DNA of 64,000 bases from Sphaerisporangium fuscum (GTDB lineage Bacteria; Actinomycetota; Actinomycetes; Streptosporangiales; Streptosporangiaceae): assembly GCF_018531465.1 (NCBI RefSeq), contig NZ_JAHDTF010000019.1, positions 62,001 through 126,000 of the forward strand, written 5' to 3'. The notes beneath the pieces were generated by a model. The model saw only the letters and a list, made by a program, of their open reading frames with translations. It searched no databases and was not told the DNA's origin. A program made the translations under genes and the position numbers. Below are positions 1 through 8,699 of the stretch, piece by piece; the first letter of the stretch is position 1; every line of letters begins with the position of its first letter.

Positions 1-234
1 GGGCAGCAGCGCGGGGAACAGGACCTCCTGGCCGCCCATGGCGTTCATCTCCTCGCGCACGACGCGGGCGACGTTCTCCATGACGATCTTGCCGAGGGGC
101 AGCCACGAGTAGATGCCCGGGGCGACGCGGCGGACATAGCCGGCGCGGACGAGCAGCTTGTGGCTCGGCACTTCCGCGTCCGCCGGATCCTCACGCAGGG
201 TGCGCAGGAACAGGGTGGACATACGCAGCAGCAC
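1..234 (-). CDS. proS: Prolyl-tRNA synthetase, N-terminal part (cut by window edge)
   Basis: The gene reads from the GTG at 234 leftwards and leaves the window at base 1, so only about 78 N-terminal residues are seen. They carry the bacterial class II ProRS start: STLFLRTLREDPADAEV, then SHKLLVRAGYVRR, APGIYSWLPLGK and MGGQEVLFPALLP, which belong to motif 1 and the dimer interface. ProRS charges tRNA-Pro in the cytoplasm. The GTG is preferred over the ATG at 222 because GAGGAG lies five bases before it; the ATG would be 17 bases from that ribosome site. The family identification is firm; the start is likely. Confidence 0.93.
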   Translation of the reverse strand, partial: MLLRMSTLFLRTLREDPADAEVPSHKLLVRAGYVRRVAPGIYSWLPLGKIVMENVARVVREEMNAMGGQEVLFPALLP

Positions 235-340
235 GGCTACTCCTCGGTCGCGGGGATTGACAGGTACAAGGCTATCGACTCTCGCGCGAACCTCACCCGT
301 TTTACCGCGCGTCCGGCGACACGCCCCCCACCGGCGACGA

Positions 341-694
341 TCAGGCGCACAAGACCCGGACCGCGTCGTCCACGCTGTCGTAGACGGAGAAGATCTGGTT
401 CAGCCCCATGATCCGGAAGATCCGCAAGATGTGGGAGTCGACGCCGGCCAGGGCCAGGCGGGCGCCCGCGTCCTGCGCGAGCTGGTAGGCGGCGACGAGG
501 GCGGCGATGCCGGTGGAGTCGCAGAAGGTCATGCCCGACAGGTCGATCACCAGGCCGCCGCCGGACTCGAGCGGGACCTCCTTCACGACCGCGTTCAGGC
601 GAGGGGTGGTGTGGTGGTCCAGGTCGCCCGTCACGAGCACCAGGCAGGGTCCGGCCGGATGAGGGTCGACAGAGACGGTCAGATCGTGGCGCAC
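341..694 (-). CDS. STAS-domain anti-sigma factor antagonist
   Basis: A 117-residue single STAS domain protein of the SpoIIAA/RsbV type. The phosphorylatable serine/threonine context is visible as MTFCDSTGIAALVAA, with DST the usual target motif, preceded by the strand LVIDLSG. Such proteins bind an anti-sigma kinase when dephosphorylated and so release a sigma factor; phosphatases of the SpoIIE/RsbU type reactivate them. The GTG start has AGGAG five bases upstream. A large phosphatase/kinase (902) is divergent and a second STAS gene follows it, which suggests one partner-switching module, although the partners of each antagonist cannot be told from sequence. Confidence 0.88.
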   Translation of the reverse strand: MRHDLTVSVDPHPAGPCLVLVTGDLDHHTTPRLNAVVKEVPLESGGGLVIDLSGMTFCDSTGIAALVAAYQLAQDAGARLALAGVDSHILRIFRIMGLNQIFSVYDSVDDAVRVLCA

Positions 695-901
695 CGGAAC
701 TCCTGCACGGGGACGGCGATCGGGGGTGGAAATAAACGGAGAGGAGGGGATTTTGCGCAGTACAGGGGCAGGGGATGCCCGGGGGCGGACTGCCCTATCC
801 TACGTAACCGCTGAGCTGAACCTCCCTTCACCGGACGTAACCGGCACGTCGGAGGGCGGTCGGCCCGGCGGGCAGGGACCTTGCGGAGGGAAGGCGATGC
901 G

Positions 902-3900
902 ATGAACGGCGCACGGCTCTCCGGGCCGGTGGACCCGCCCCCGTCCCGAAACGGCCGCGCGGAGCTGATGTTCCCCGGGACCAGCGAGATGGCGCGGCGC
1001 ATGCGCGGCCACCCCTGGCCGCGGACCCCAATGGGCGACCCGTCCACCTGGCCGACGAGCCTGCGCACGGCGTGCCGCATCTGCCTGACCTCCCGCTTCC
1101 CGATGATCGTGTGGTGGGGGCCGGAGCTGCGGTTCCTCTACAACGACGCCTACCTGCCGCTCCTCGGCTCCAAGCACCCGGCGTTGGCCAAACGGGGAGA
1201 CGAGGTGTGGACGGAGATCTGGCACACCATCGGCCCCATGCTCGAGTCGGTGATGGCCTCGGGGGAGGCGACCTGGTCGGAGGACCTCCTGCTCGCGACG
1301 AACCGGCACGGCTACTGGGAGGAGACCTACTGGACCTACTCCTACAGCCCGCTGCACGACGACGACGGGGCCGTCCGGGGGGTGTTCACCGCGGTCAGCG
1401 AAACCACCGAGCGGGTGATCGGCGAGCGGCGGCTGGCGGTGCTGCAGGACCTGGGCGCCCAGGCGGGCCGGGCCCGCACCGTCACCGAGGCCTGCGAGCT
1501 GGTGGCGGACGTGCTGGAACGCTCCGGGCAGGACGTGCCGTTCGCGGCGATCTACCTGCGCCATCCGGAGAACGGCGAGCCGGTGCTGGCCGCCACCAGC
1601 CCGCGGGGCGCGACAGTCGCCCCGCGGCCCGGCGGGCCCGGCGACTGGCCGGTACGGCAGGTGCTGCTCGCCGAGGAGCCCGTGACGATGACCGACGTCG
1701 CCGAACGCTTCGGCGAACTGCCGTCCGGAGGCTGGCGGACGCCGCCCACGCAGGCGATGGTGCTGCCGCTGGCCGGCGAGACCGGCGGGCGGACGGTCGG
1801 GGCGATCGTGCTGGCGGCCGGGGCCGGCCGCGTCCTGGACGAGGCCTACGAGTCGTTCCTGAGCCTGGTGGCCCGCCAGACCGCCGCGCTGGTCAACGCC
1901 GCGGTGGCCTACCAGCTGCAGCAGCGCCGGGCGGAGGAGCTGACCGAGCTCGACCGGGCCAAGACCGCCTTCTTCTCCAACATCAGCCACGAGTTCCGTA
2001 CCCCGCTGACCCTGATCATGGGGCCGGTGCAGGAGCTCCGCGGCGCCCTGGCCGGCGCCGACGAGCGGGTGCGCGAGGACCTGGAGGTGGTCCACCGCAA
2101 CGGGCTGCGGCTGGGCAAGCTGGTCAACACCCTGCTCGACTTCTCCCGCATCGAGGCCGGGCGCATGCAGGCCCGCTACGAGCCGGTCGACCTCTCCGCC
2201 GCCACCACCGAGCTGGCCAGCGTGTTCCGCTCCGCCGTCGACAAGGCGGGCCTGGCCTTCGAGGTGGACTGCCCGCCGCTGCCCGAGCCCGTGCACCTCG
2301 ACCGGGGGATGTGGGAGAAGGTGGTGCTCAACCTGCTCAGCAACGCGTTGAAGTTCACCTTCGACGGCTCCATCCGCGTCGCGGCGCACGCCGAGGAGTC
2401 CCATGCGGTCGTCACGGTGGCCGACACCGGCATCGGCGTGGCCAAGGACGAGCTGCCGCGGCTGTTCGAGCGCTTCCACCGCATCGAGAGCGCCCGGTCG
2501 CGGTCGAACGAGGGCAGCGGCATCGGGCTGGCGCTGGTACGCGAGCTGATCGGGCTGCACGGGGGCACCATCACCGCCGACAGCGTCGAGGGTGAGGGGA
2601 CGACCTTCACCATCCGCCTCCCGTTCGGCAGGGAGCACCTGCCCGACGACGCCCTGGTGCCCGCCGTCGGCACGGAGGCGGTCTCGGCCACCGCCGCCCC
2701 GTTCGTCGAGGAGGCCCTGCGCTGGCTGCCCGGCGACGACACCGAGGCGCCGCGGTGGGCGGCCGCCGAGACGTTCGGCGGGGACGTGACCGGCTCCCCG
2801 CGCCCGGCGGCGGGCGAGGCCGCGCCGGCGCGGGTGCTGATCGCCGACGACAACGCCGACATGCGCGACTACCTGACCCGCCTGCTGGGCCCGCACTACG
2901 AGATCACGGTGGTCACCGACGGCCAGGCCGCCCTGGAGGCGGTGCGCGCCGGCGCGCCCGACCTGCTGGTCAGCGACGTGATGATGCCGCGCCTGGACGG
3001 GCTGCAACTGGTGGCCGCGCTGCGCGCCGATCCTCGCACCGCCGGGGTGCCGGTGCTGCTGCTGTCGGCGCGCGCGGGGCAGGAGGCCTCCATCGAGGGG
3101 CTCGACGCGGGCGCGGACGACTACCTGGTCAAGCCGTTCTCGGCCGCCGAGCTGCTGGCCAGGGTACGGGCGAACGTCGAGCTGGCGCGGATGCGCTCCC
3201 GCCACGCCCGGTGGCGTACCGCGATCATGGAGTCGCTGCAGGAGGCCTTCTTCGTCACCGACGAGACCGGCGCCGTCATCGAGATCAACGCGGCGTTCAC
3301 CGACATCCTCGGTTACGGCCCCGAAGGCCTGCCCTACACCCCCCTGCATCCGTGGTGGCCCCACGAGGCCGAGGATCCCCAGGCGCACCGGATGGTCGCC
3401 GCCCTCTTCGCGCAACTGGTGACCGAGGGCAGAGGCAGCGGCATGCTGCCCCTCACGCACCGTGACGGGCACCGGGTCTGGGTGGCGGTCACCTTCAACG
3501 ACGTCGCCGACCCCGAGACCGGACTGCGCCGGATGGTGGGCACGCTCCGGGACGTCACCGCGGAGCACTATCGCGTACAGCGCGAGACCGCGCTCGCCGC
3601 CCTGAGCATGCGCGTCTCCCAGGCCGACAGCCTGCGGGACGCCCTGTCGGGGGCGCTCGAGGAGCTGCGCGGCGTCTGGCACGCCAGGCGGGTCCTGGCC
3701 GCGGTGTGGTCGGACCGGGACGAGCCCGCGCTGACCTCCACGACGTCCGGGCCCCGCTGGCACGACCTCCCGGAGCGCCTGCGCCGGGCGCTCACCGGCC
3801 TGCGCGAACGACCTCCGCTGAGCCCGGTCGCCGACGAGCCCGGGGGCGCCGGCGTCGCGCTGGAGCACCCCGACGGGATGCTCGCCCTGTGGGTCGACCT

Positions 3901-5080
3901 GGGCCGGAACAGGCCCTTCACGGCCGAGGACCAGACCCTGCTGGCGCTGCTGGCCGGGCACCTGGGGCAGGGGCTGCACCGGGCCCACCAGCTCGACCAG
4001 CAGCGTGAGACGGCCGTCGCCCTCCAGCGCGCCATCCTCGGCCCGTCCCACCTGCCCGGCGGTTTCGCCGTGCGCTACGAGCCGGCCACCCGCCCGCTGG
4101 AGGTCGGCGGCGACTGGTACGACATCGTGCCGCTGGCCGGCGACCACGTGGGCCTGGTGGTCGGCGACTGCGTGGGCCACGGCGTGCAGGCGGCGGCGGT
4201 GATGGGGCAGCTGCGCAGCGCCTGCCGTGCCCTGCTGTTGCAGGAGGCTGGGCCCGCCCACGTGCTCACCGCCCTCGACAGGTTCGCGGCCTTCGTCCCC
4301 GGCGCGTTGTGCACCACCGTGTTCTGCGGGCGGCTGGACACCGTCACCGGCCGGCTCGTCTACTCCAGCGCGGGTCACCTGCCGGGCATCCTGGCCCTGC
4401 CCGGCGGAGGCGTCGAGCTCCTTTCGGAGGGACGCTCCACGCCGCTCGGCGTGCGGCTCGGCCGTCCCCGCCCGGAGGCCGAGTGCGTGCTGCCCGCCCG
4501 GTCCACCCTGATGCTCTACACCGACGGGCTGGTCGAGCGCCGCCGCCGTCCGATAAGCGAGGGCATCGACCGGGCCGGGAGCGCGATCCAGGACGGCCGG
4601 GGGACCGCGATCGAGGATCTGGCCTCCCATGTCATGTCCCTGCTGGAGCCCGCCGCCGGCTTCAACGACGACGTCGCCGTGCTCCTGTACCGCAGGCCCG
4701 CGCCGCTGGAGGTGACCTTCCCCGCCGAATCCGCGCAGCTCGCGCCGGTGCGCACGGCTCTGCGCGACTGGCTGGGCCGCTGTGAGCTCAGCGCGCTGGT
4801 CACCCAGAACGTCCTGGTCTCCGCCGGGGAGGCCTGCGCCAACGCGATCGAGCACGGCAGCGGCTACGACGCGGGTCAGAGCATCCGCCTGCGGGCGGTC
4901 GTCACGGCCGACGACCTGCGCGTGACCGTGACCGACACGGGCCGCTGGAAGCCGCCGCGACCGGAGGCCGGCCGCCATCGTGGCCGCGGCATCGCGCTCA
5001 TGCGGGCCCTCATGGACGAGGTCGTCATCGACCGCGGCACCGCCGGTACCACCGTCGACATGCAGACGAGGATCAGCTGA
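902..5080 (+). CDS. Hybrid sensor kinase / response regulator / SpoIIE-type PP2C phosphatase
   Basis: A 1392-residue multidomain signalling protein. In order: PAS-like sensor (about 40-165), GAF (about 175-340), HisKA with the phosphoacceptor in FSNISHEFRTP (His363), HATPase with LNLLSNALKFT and GSGIGLALVRE, a receiver domain with RVLIADDNADM and the phosphoacceptor Asp692 in SDVMMPRLDG, a second PAS (about 775-885), a second GAF, a SpoIIE/PP2C phosphatase (VGGDWYDI near 1068-1075, LMLYTDGLVERR), and a C-terminal RsbW-like HATPase (SAGEACANAIEHGS). It therefore combines phosphorelay and partner-switching chemistry in one chain, with no membrane segment visible. ATG902 is chosen because GGAGGGAAGG precedes it; an in-frame TTG at 881 lies before that site. 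Its stop overlaps the start of the next STAS gene (TGATG), implying translational coupling. Confidence 0.93.
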   Translation: MNGARLSGPVDPPPSRNGRAELMFPGTSEMARRMRGHPWPRTPMGDPSTWPTSLRTACRICLTSRFPMIVWWGPELRFLYNDAYLPLLGSKHPALAKRGDEVWTEIWHTIGPMLESVMASGEATWSEDLLLATNRHGYWEETYWTYSYSPLHDDDGAVRGVFTAVSETTERVIGERRLAVLQDLGAQAGRARTVTEACELVADVLERSGQDVPFAAIYLRHPENGEPVLAATSPRGATVAPRPGGPGDWPVRQVLLAEEPVTMTDVAERFGELPSGGWRTPPTQAMVLPLAGETGGRTVGAIVLAAGAGRVLDEAYESFLSLVARQTAALVNAAVAYQLQQRRAEELTELDRAKTAFFSNISHEFRTPLTLIMGPVQELRGALAGADERVREDLEVVHRNGLRLGKLVNTLLDFSRIEAGRMQARYEPVDLSAATTELASVFRSAVDKAGLAFEVDCPPLPEPVHLDRGMWEKVVLNLLSNALKFTFDGSIRVAAHAEESHAVVTVADTGIGVAKDELPRLFERFHRIESARSRSNEGSGIGLALVRELIGLHGGTITADSVEGEGTTFTIRLPFGREHLPDDALVPAVGTEAVSATAAPFVEEALRWLPGDDTEAPRWAAAETFGGDVTGSPRPAAGEAAPARVLIADDNADMRDYLTRLLGPHYEITVVTDGQAALEAVRAGAPDLLVSDVMMPRLDGLQLVAALRADPRTAGVPVLLLSARAGQEASIEGLDAGADDYLVKPFSAAELLARVRANVELARMRSRHARWRTAIMESLQEAFFVTDETGAVIEINAAFTDILGYGPEGLPYTPLHPWWPHEAEDPQAHRMVAALFAQLVTEGRGSGMLPLTHRDGHRVWVAVTFNDVADPETGLRRMVGTLRDVTAEHYRVQRETALAALSMRVSQADSLRDALSGALEELRGVWHARRVLAAVWSDRDEPALTSTTSGPRWHDLPERLRRALTGLRERPPLSPVADEPGGAGVALEHPDGMLALWVDLGRNRPFTAEDQTLLALLAGHLGQGLHRAHQLDQQRETAVALQRAILGPSHLPGGFAVRYEPATRPLEVGGDWYDIVPLAGDHVGLVVGDCVGHGVQAAAVMGQLRSACRALLLQEAGPAHVLTALDRFAAFVPGALCTTVFCGRLDTVTGRLVYSSAGHLPGILALPGGGVELLSEGRSTPLGVRLGRPRPEAECVLPARSTLMLYTDGLVERRRRPISEGIDRAGSAIQDGRGTAIEDLASHVMSLLEPAAGFNDDVAVLLYRRPAPLEVTFPAESAQLAPVRTALRDWLGRCELSALVTQNVLVSAGEACANAIEHGSGYDAGQSIRLRAVVTADDLRVTVTDTGRWKPPRPEAGRHRGRGIALMRALMDEVVIDRGTAGTTVDMQTRIS

Positions 5081-5397
5081 TGACTTCCCCCCTGAGCCTG
5101 GCGGCCTCCCGGCGGATCGACGGCAGGCCGGTCCTGGTCGTCACCGGCGAGATCGACATGAGCAACGCCGACGCCTTCGACGCCGCCCTCACCCGGTCCG
5201 CCGCCGACGGTGACCGGCTGGTGGTCGACCTCGGGGCGGTGGGCTATCTCGACAGCGCCGGGCTGGCCGTCCTTTTCGCCCACGGCGCGCGCATCGAGCT
5301 CATCGTCAATCCCGTCCTCGCCCCCGTCGTGACCTTCTCGGGTCTCCCGGAGGTCGTCCCGGTGCACGGGCCGGCGCCCGGCGCGGACAGCGTCTGA
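5080..5397 (+). CDS. STAS-domain anti-sigma factor antagonist
   Basis: A 105-residue STAS protein with the strand RLVVDLGAVGYLDSAGLAVLF. The conserved serine of the DSAG motif is the expected phosphorylation site. Its ATG shares one base with the stop of the preceding sensor/phosphatase, so the two are almost certainly co-translated. This makes it the likely substrate of that protein's PP2C domain or C-terminal RsbW-like ATPase. The C-terminus (after about residue 70) is a little diverged and ends in a short PGADSV tail. It is a paralogue of the STAS gene at 341-694, with low residue identity by eye. Confidence 0.87.
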   Translation: MTSPLSLAASRRIDGRPVLVVTGEIDMSNADAFDAALTRSAADGDRLVVDLGAVGYLDSAGLAVLFAHGARIELIVNPVLAPVVTFSGLPEVVPVHGPAPGADSV

Positions 5398-5424
5398 TCG
5401 CCCTTGCCGCCAGGCGGCTGGTTG

Positions 5425-5447
5425 CCAAGCAATCGCTTGGTTAGGCT
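5425..5447. promoter_or_regulatory. KstR2-type operator and -10 element
   Basis: The 16-mer CCAAGCAATCGCTTGG (5425-5440) has perfect 6-base arms, and its part 5428-5441 differs at one base from the mycobacterial KstR2 consensus ANCAAGNNCTTGNT. TAGGCT (5442-5447) follows at once and is a TANNNT -10 element. Initiation seven bases later would fall on the ATG at 5454, so a leaderless transcript of the acyl-CoA dehydrogenase gene is possible. Confidence 0.75.
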
Positions 5448-5453
5448 AGGCGG

Positions 5454-6458
5454 ATGGACCTGACGGAGGAGCAGCGCGACCTGCGCTCGACCGTACGCGC
5501 CTTCCTGCGCGACACCTGCCCCCCTCCTCTTTCCGGGGAGTACCGGGGTGACGGGCCGTGGAAGAGGTTCGCCGGGGAGCTCGGGGTCACCGGGCTGGCC
5601 ATCCCCGAGGAGCACGGCGGGGCCGGATGCGGCATGCCCGAGGTGGGCGTCGTCTGCGAGGAGCTCGGCCGCGCGCTCTCCCCTCTCCCCTACCTGCAGA
5701 CCGTGCTCGCCGCGGAGGCGATCAAGGCCTGCGGGGACGAGGAGGCCGGCCGCCGCCTGCTGCCGGGGATCGCCTCCGGCGCGACGACCGCCACCGTGGT
5801 GCTGCCGGACGACGCCGACCTCCGGCTCGGCACGGACGGCCTGCACGGCGTCGCCCCGTACGTCCTCCCCGGCGAACTGGTGCTGGCCTGCGTCGGCGAC
5901 CGCCTCGTCGAGGCGCGGCCGACCGCGCGCCGGGACCTGCCGACCCTCGACCCCACGCGCCCGCTCACCGAGCTCACCTTCGACGGCGCCCCCGTACGCC
6001 TCCTGGGGGACGCCGCCTCCCACGCCCGGCTGCGCGACCTCGGGGTGACCGCGCTCGCCGCCGAGCAGGTGGGAGGCGCGGCGCGCTGCCTCTCGGCGGC
6101 GGTGGCCCACGCGAAGACCAGGCGTCAGTTCGGCCGTCCGATCGGGTCCTTCCAGGCGATCAAGCACAAGCTCGCCGACGTGCTGCTCATGGTGGAGTCG
6201 GCGAGGTCCGCCGCGTACGCCGCGGCCCGCGCGGGCGATGAGGAGCTGCCCGTGCGCGCGGCCGTCGCCGGGTCGTACTGCACGGAGGCCTACCTGGCGG
6301 CGGCCGGGGAGAACATCCAGGTCCACGGCGGCATAGGCGTCACCTGGGAGCACGACGCGCACCTGTACTTCAAGAGGGCCACCTCCGACGCGCAACTGTT
6401 CGGCCCACCTCGATCCCACCGCGCCCGCCTGGCCGCCACCGTCTTCCCGGCTTGTTGA
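5454..6458 (+). CDS. Acyl-CoA dehydrogenase (FadE32/FadE33-like)
   Basis: A 334-residue FAD-dependent acyl-CoA dehydrogenase. Visible family marks are the N-terminal helix MDLTEEQRDLRSTVRAFL, GLAIPEEHGGAG, RRQFGRPIGSFQAIKHKLAD and the C-terminal VHGGIGVTWEHDAHLYFKR. It is shorter than the usual 380 residues and its middle beta domain is reduced, as in the small subunits FadE32/FadE33 of M. tuberculosis, which pair with FadE31 in late steroid degradation. No FadE31-like partner lies beside it here; the only other FadE in the window is at 20538. A KstR2-type operator covers its promoter. The exact substrate is inferred from context only. Confidence 0.82.
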   Translation: MDLTEEQRDLRSTVRAFLRDTCPPPLSGEYRGDGPWKRFAGELGVTGLAIPEEHGGAGCGMPEVGVVCEELGRALSPLPYLQTVLAAEAIKACGDEEAGRRLLPGIASGATTATVVLPDDADLRLGTDGLHGVAPYVLPGELVLACVGDRLVEARPTARRDLPTLDPTRPLTELTFDGAPVRLLGDAASHARLRDLGVTALAAEQVGGAARCLSAAVAHAKTRRQFGRPIGSFQAIKHKLADVLLMVESARSAAYAAARAGDEELPVRAAVAGSYCTEAYLAAAGENIQVHGGIGVTWEHDAHLYFKRATSDAQLFGPPRSHRARLAATVFPAC

Positions 6459-6474
6459 GGGGGGTTGCGGCTGG

Positions 6475-6515
6475 TAGTCTCAGCCAAGCGAGCGCTTGGT
6501 TGAATCCAAGCGAGC
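6475..6515. promoter_or_regulatory. KstR2-type operator with extra half-site, and -10 element
   Basis: TAGTCT (6475-6480) is a -10 element with TTGTTG 17 bases before it. The palindrome CCAAGCGAGCGCTTGG follows at 6484-6499 and would cover the transcription start of the LLM gene. The first ten bases, CCAAGCGAGC, recur at 6506-6515, 22 bases on (two helical turns), giving a possible second binding register. Confidence 0.75.
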
Positions 6516-6538
6516 CGGATGGCGTTACGGAGGCGTGG

Positions 6539-7606
6539 ATGACGTCCCTACGGATCAGCCTGGGGTACGAACTGGAGGTCCGCGGGCGCACCCGCGAGGT
6601 GGAGCGGCAGGCATTCGAGAACGTGATCGACCAGGTCGTGCTCGGGGACCGTCTGGGATACGACACCGCGTGGTTCGTGGAGCACCACTTCACCCGCGGC
6701 TTCTCCCACTCCTCGGCCCCCGATCTGGTGCTCGCCGCGATCTCCCAGCGCACCGAGCGGATCCACCTCGGCCTCGGCGTGGTGCTGCTGCCCTTCCAGT
6801 CGCCCATCCGCACGGCCGAGCGGGTGGCGACCCTCGACATCCTCAGCAACGGGCGGGTGGAGTTCGGCACGGGCCGCGGCGCCTCGCCGCTGGAGTACCA
6901 GGCCTTCCAGCGGCCGTTCGAGCAGTCGCGCAAGATCTGGGAGGACTCGCTGGAGGCGGTCCTCGCGATCTGGAACGCCGACGGCGAGCCGATCACCCGG
7001 TCCAACCCGTTCTTCGAGATCCCCGACGTCGCGGTCTACCCGCGCCCGGTCCAGCACCCCCACCCTCCGGTCTGGGTCGCCTCCACCTCGCTGGAGGGGT
7101 ACCTGGCGGCGGCCAAGCACGGCTACAACCTGCTCGGCATGACCATGCTGAAGGGCATCGACGACGTCGCCCTCGACATCGCCAAGTACAAGGAGTGCCT
7201 GGCCGACAACGGCTTCGACCCCGGCAGCAGGAGGATCGCGCTCATGATCCCCTGGCACGTCGCGCCCAGCCGCGAGCAGGCCATCGAGACGGCCGCCGAC
7301 CCGGTGCTGTGGTACATCCGGCGGCAGGTCAACCTCGTCACCCCGCCCGACTACTACGACGCCCGGCACGCCACCCACCGCGTCCTCGGCCAGGTCGCGG
7401 CCGGCCAGCCGCCCGAGGAGGCCATGGCGACGCTGCGCGAGCACCTCATGGTCGTGGTGGACGACGTCGAGGGCTCGCGCAAGGCGGTCGCCAGGATCGC
7501 CGAGGCCGGGGCCACCGACCTGATCCTTCAGGTCCAGGTGGGCGGCCTCGCCGACGAACGGGTCCGCGACTCGATCGAGCTGTTCATGGGGGAGGTCATG
7601 CGTTGA
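6539..7606 (+). CDS. LLM-class flavin-dependent oxidoreductase
   Basis: A 355-residue luciferase-like TIM-barrel protein: YDTAWFVEHHF, RTERIHLGLGVVLLP, RTAERVATLDILSNGRVEFGTGRG and HPPVWVAS are typical of the bacterial luciferase/alkanal monooxygenase group that uses FMNH2 or F420. The ATG at 6539 has GGAGG five bases upstream; a longer in-frame reading would run through the operator and is rejected. It overlaps the next gene by four bases. It is likely a C-C or C-O oxidising enzyme, perhaps fed FMNH2 by the flavin reductase at 19870, which is under the same predicted repressor. A second LLM gene at 57574 has the identical 16-base operator. Substrate unknown. Confidence 0.85.
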   Translation: MTSLRISLGYELEVRGRTREVERQAFENVIDQVVLGDRLGYDTAWFVEHHFTRGFSHSSAPDLVLAAISQRTERIHLGLGVVLLPFQSPIRTAERVATLDILSNGRVEFGTGRGASPLEYQAFQRPFEQSRKIWEDSLEAVLAIWNADGEPITRSNPFFEIPDVAVYPRPVQHPHPPVWVASTSLEGYLAAAKHGYNLLGMTMLKGIDDVALDIAKYKECLADNGFDPGSRRIALMIPWHVAPSREQAIETAADPVLWYIRRQVNLVTPPDYYDARHATHRVLGQVAAGQPPEEAMATLREHLMVVVDDVEGSRKAVARIAEAGATDLILQVQVGGLADERVRDSIELFMGEVMR

Positions 7607-8661
7607 CGACGACCCGATGGCTGACCAGGGACGACCTCGGCGCGGCCGCGCGATCGGCGACCGGCCTGCTGCAGGTCGCGCCGGACGCGGAAGGCGTCTG
7701 GCCGCTCGACGCCGAGGCCAGGGCCGCCGCCGTCGGCCTGACCTCGGCGGCGCTGCGGGCGGCGGGCGCCGGGGACCGCGACCGGGTGGTCGTCGCCCTC
7801 GCCGAACCCGCCGGGGCGCTGTGGGCCGCCGCCGGCGCCGAGACGGCCGCGGCGTCCGCCTCCGTCGGCCCGCGCGGCCGCATGCGCCTGCACCACGCGC
7901 TGAAGACGCTCGGCGCGACGACGCTGGTCGTCACCCCCACGGGCGCCATGGACCTCCTCGCCCGCCTGCACCTGGAGTTCCTGCTCGACCCCCTCGACCT
8001 CGGGCTGCGGCAGATCGTCCTGGCCGGTGAGATCGCCTCGCGCCGCACGCTGACCCACCTGGCCGGCGAGTTCGACGCCCGCGTGACGGAGGTCTACCTC
8101 AACCCCTTCAGCGGGAGCGCGCTGGCGTGGCGTGACTCCGAGGACGCGCCGCTCACCCCCCTGGCCGGCGGGTCGCTGGGCCTGGCGTCCCTCGACAAGG
8201 ACTCGCCGTTCGAGGGGTCGGACGGGCTGGCGGAGCTGGTCGTGCACGGCGCGGGCGCCACGGTGCGCACCGGGCAGGTCGCCCGGGCCGGCGGCGACGC
8301 GGCCGGGATCCCCGCGCCGTCCCACACGGTCGGCGACCACGTCCTGGTCAAGGGCGTGTGGCTGTCGTTGCCGCGCGTCGAGAAGGCCCTTTCCAAGATC
8401 GACGGTGTGTCGGCCTGGGATCTGGCGATCTCGCGCCAGGGCACGCTCGACACGGCGGTGCTCACGGTGGGCTTCGCCCGGCAGAGCCTGATCGGGAACC
8501 CCATGTGGCGGTCCCGGATCGAGCAGTCGCTGGCGGCGCTCACCCCGGTGAAGATCGGCGTGGAGATCGCCGGCGAGGTCGTCGAGACCGCCCGCCCGGG
8601 CACGGTCACCGACGCCCGCGGCCATCACCTCGGCAGGGATCGCACCGCCATAGCGCACTGA
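7603..8661 (+). CDS. Degenerate PaaK-like (AMP-binding fold) protein
   Basis: A 352-residue protein beginning at TTG7603, which overlaps the preceding stop (TTGA) and has a GGGGGAGG ribosome site. The layout recalls phenylacetate-CoA ligase: MRLHHALKTLGATTLVVTP, VLAGEIASRRT, a region like the PaaK hinge (HTVGDHVLVKGVWLSLPRVEKAL) and a small C-terminal domain. It lacks a recognisable ATP-binding P-loop and is about 80 residues shorter than PaaK (about 430). It may be a non-catalytic or specialised acyl-adenylate protein. Its position between the LLM gene and fadD3 ties it to the same operon. Family assignment is moderate and function unknown. Confidence 0.6.
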   Translation: MTTTRWLTRDDLGAAARSATGLLQVAPDAEGVWPLDAEARAAAVGLTSAALRAAGAGDRDRVVVALAEPAGALWAAAGAETAAASASVGPRGRMRLHHALKTLGATTLVVTPTGAMDLLARLHLEFLLDPLDLGLRQIVLAGEIASRRTLTHLAGEFDARVTEVYLNPFSGSALAWRDSEDAPLTPLAGGSLGLASLDKDSPFEGSDGLAELVVHGAGATVRTGQVARAGGDAAGIPAPSHTVGDHVLVKGVWLSLPRVEKALSKIDGVSAWDLAISRQGTLDTAVLTVGFARQSLIGNPMWRSRIEQSLAALTPVKIGVEIAGEVVETARPGTVTDARGHHLGRDRTAIAH

Positions 8662-8699
8662 CAGGGCGGCACGGGTTCGCGGGATCCGGGAGGCGCGAC

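Noticed and set aside
800..4978. A 1392-codon open frame antisense to the sensor/phosphatase gene
   Set aside because: Its translation is low-complexity Gly/Arg/Ala/His/Gln-rich without domain motifs; such antisense frames are expected in high-GC coding DNA. The + strand frame has eight recognisable domains.
6452..6538. N-terminal extension of the LLM protein by 29 codons
   Set aside because: It would run through the -10 element and operator; ATG6539 has its own GGAGG.
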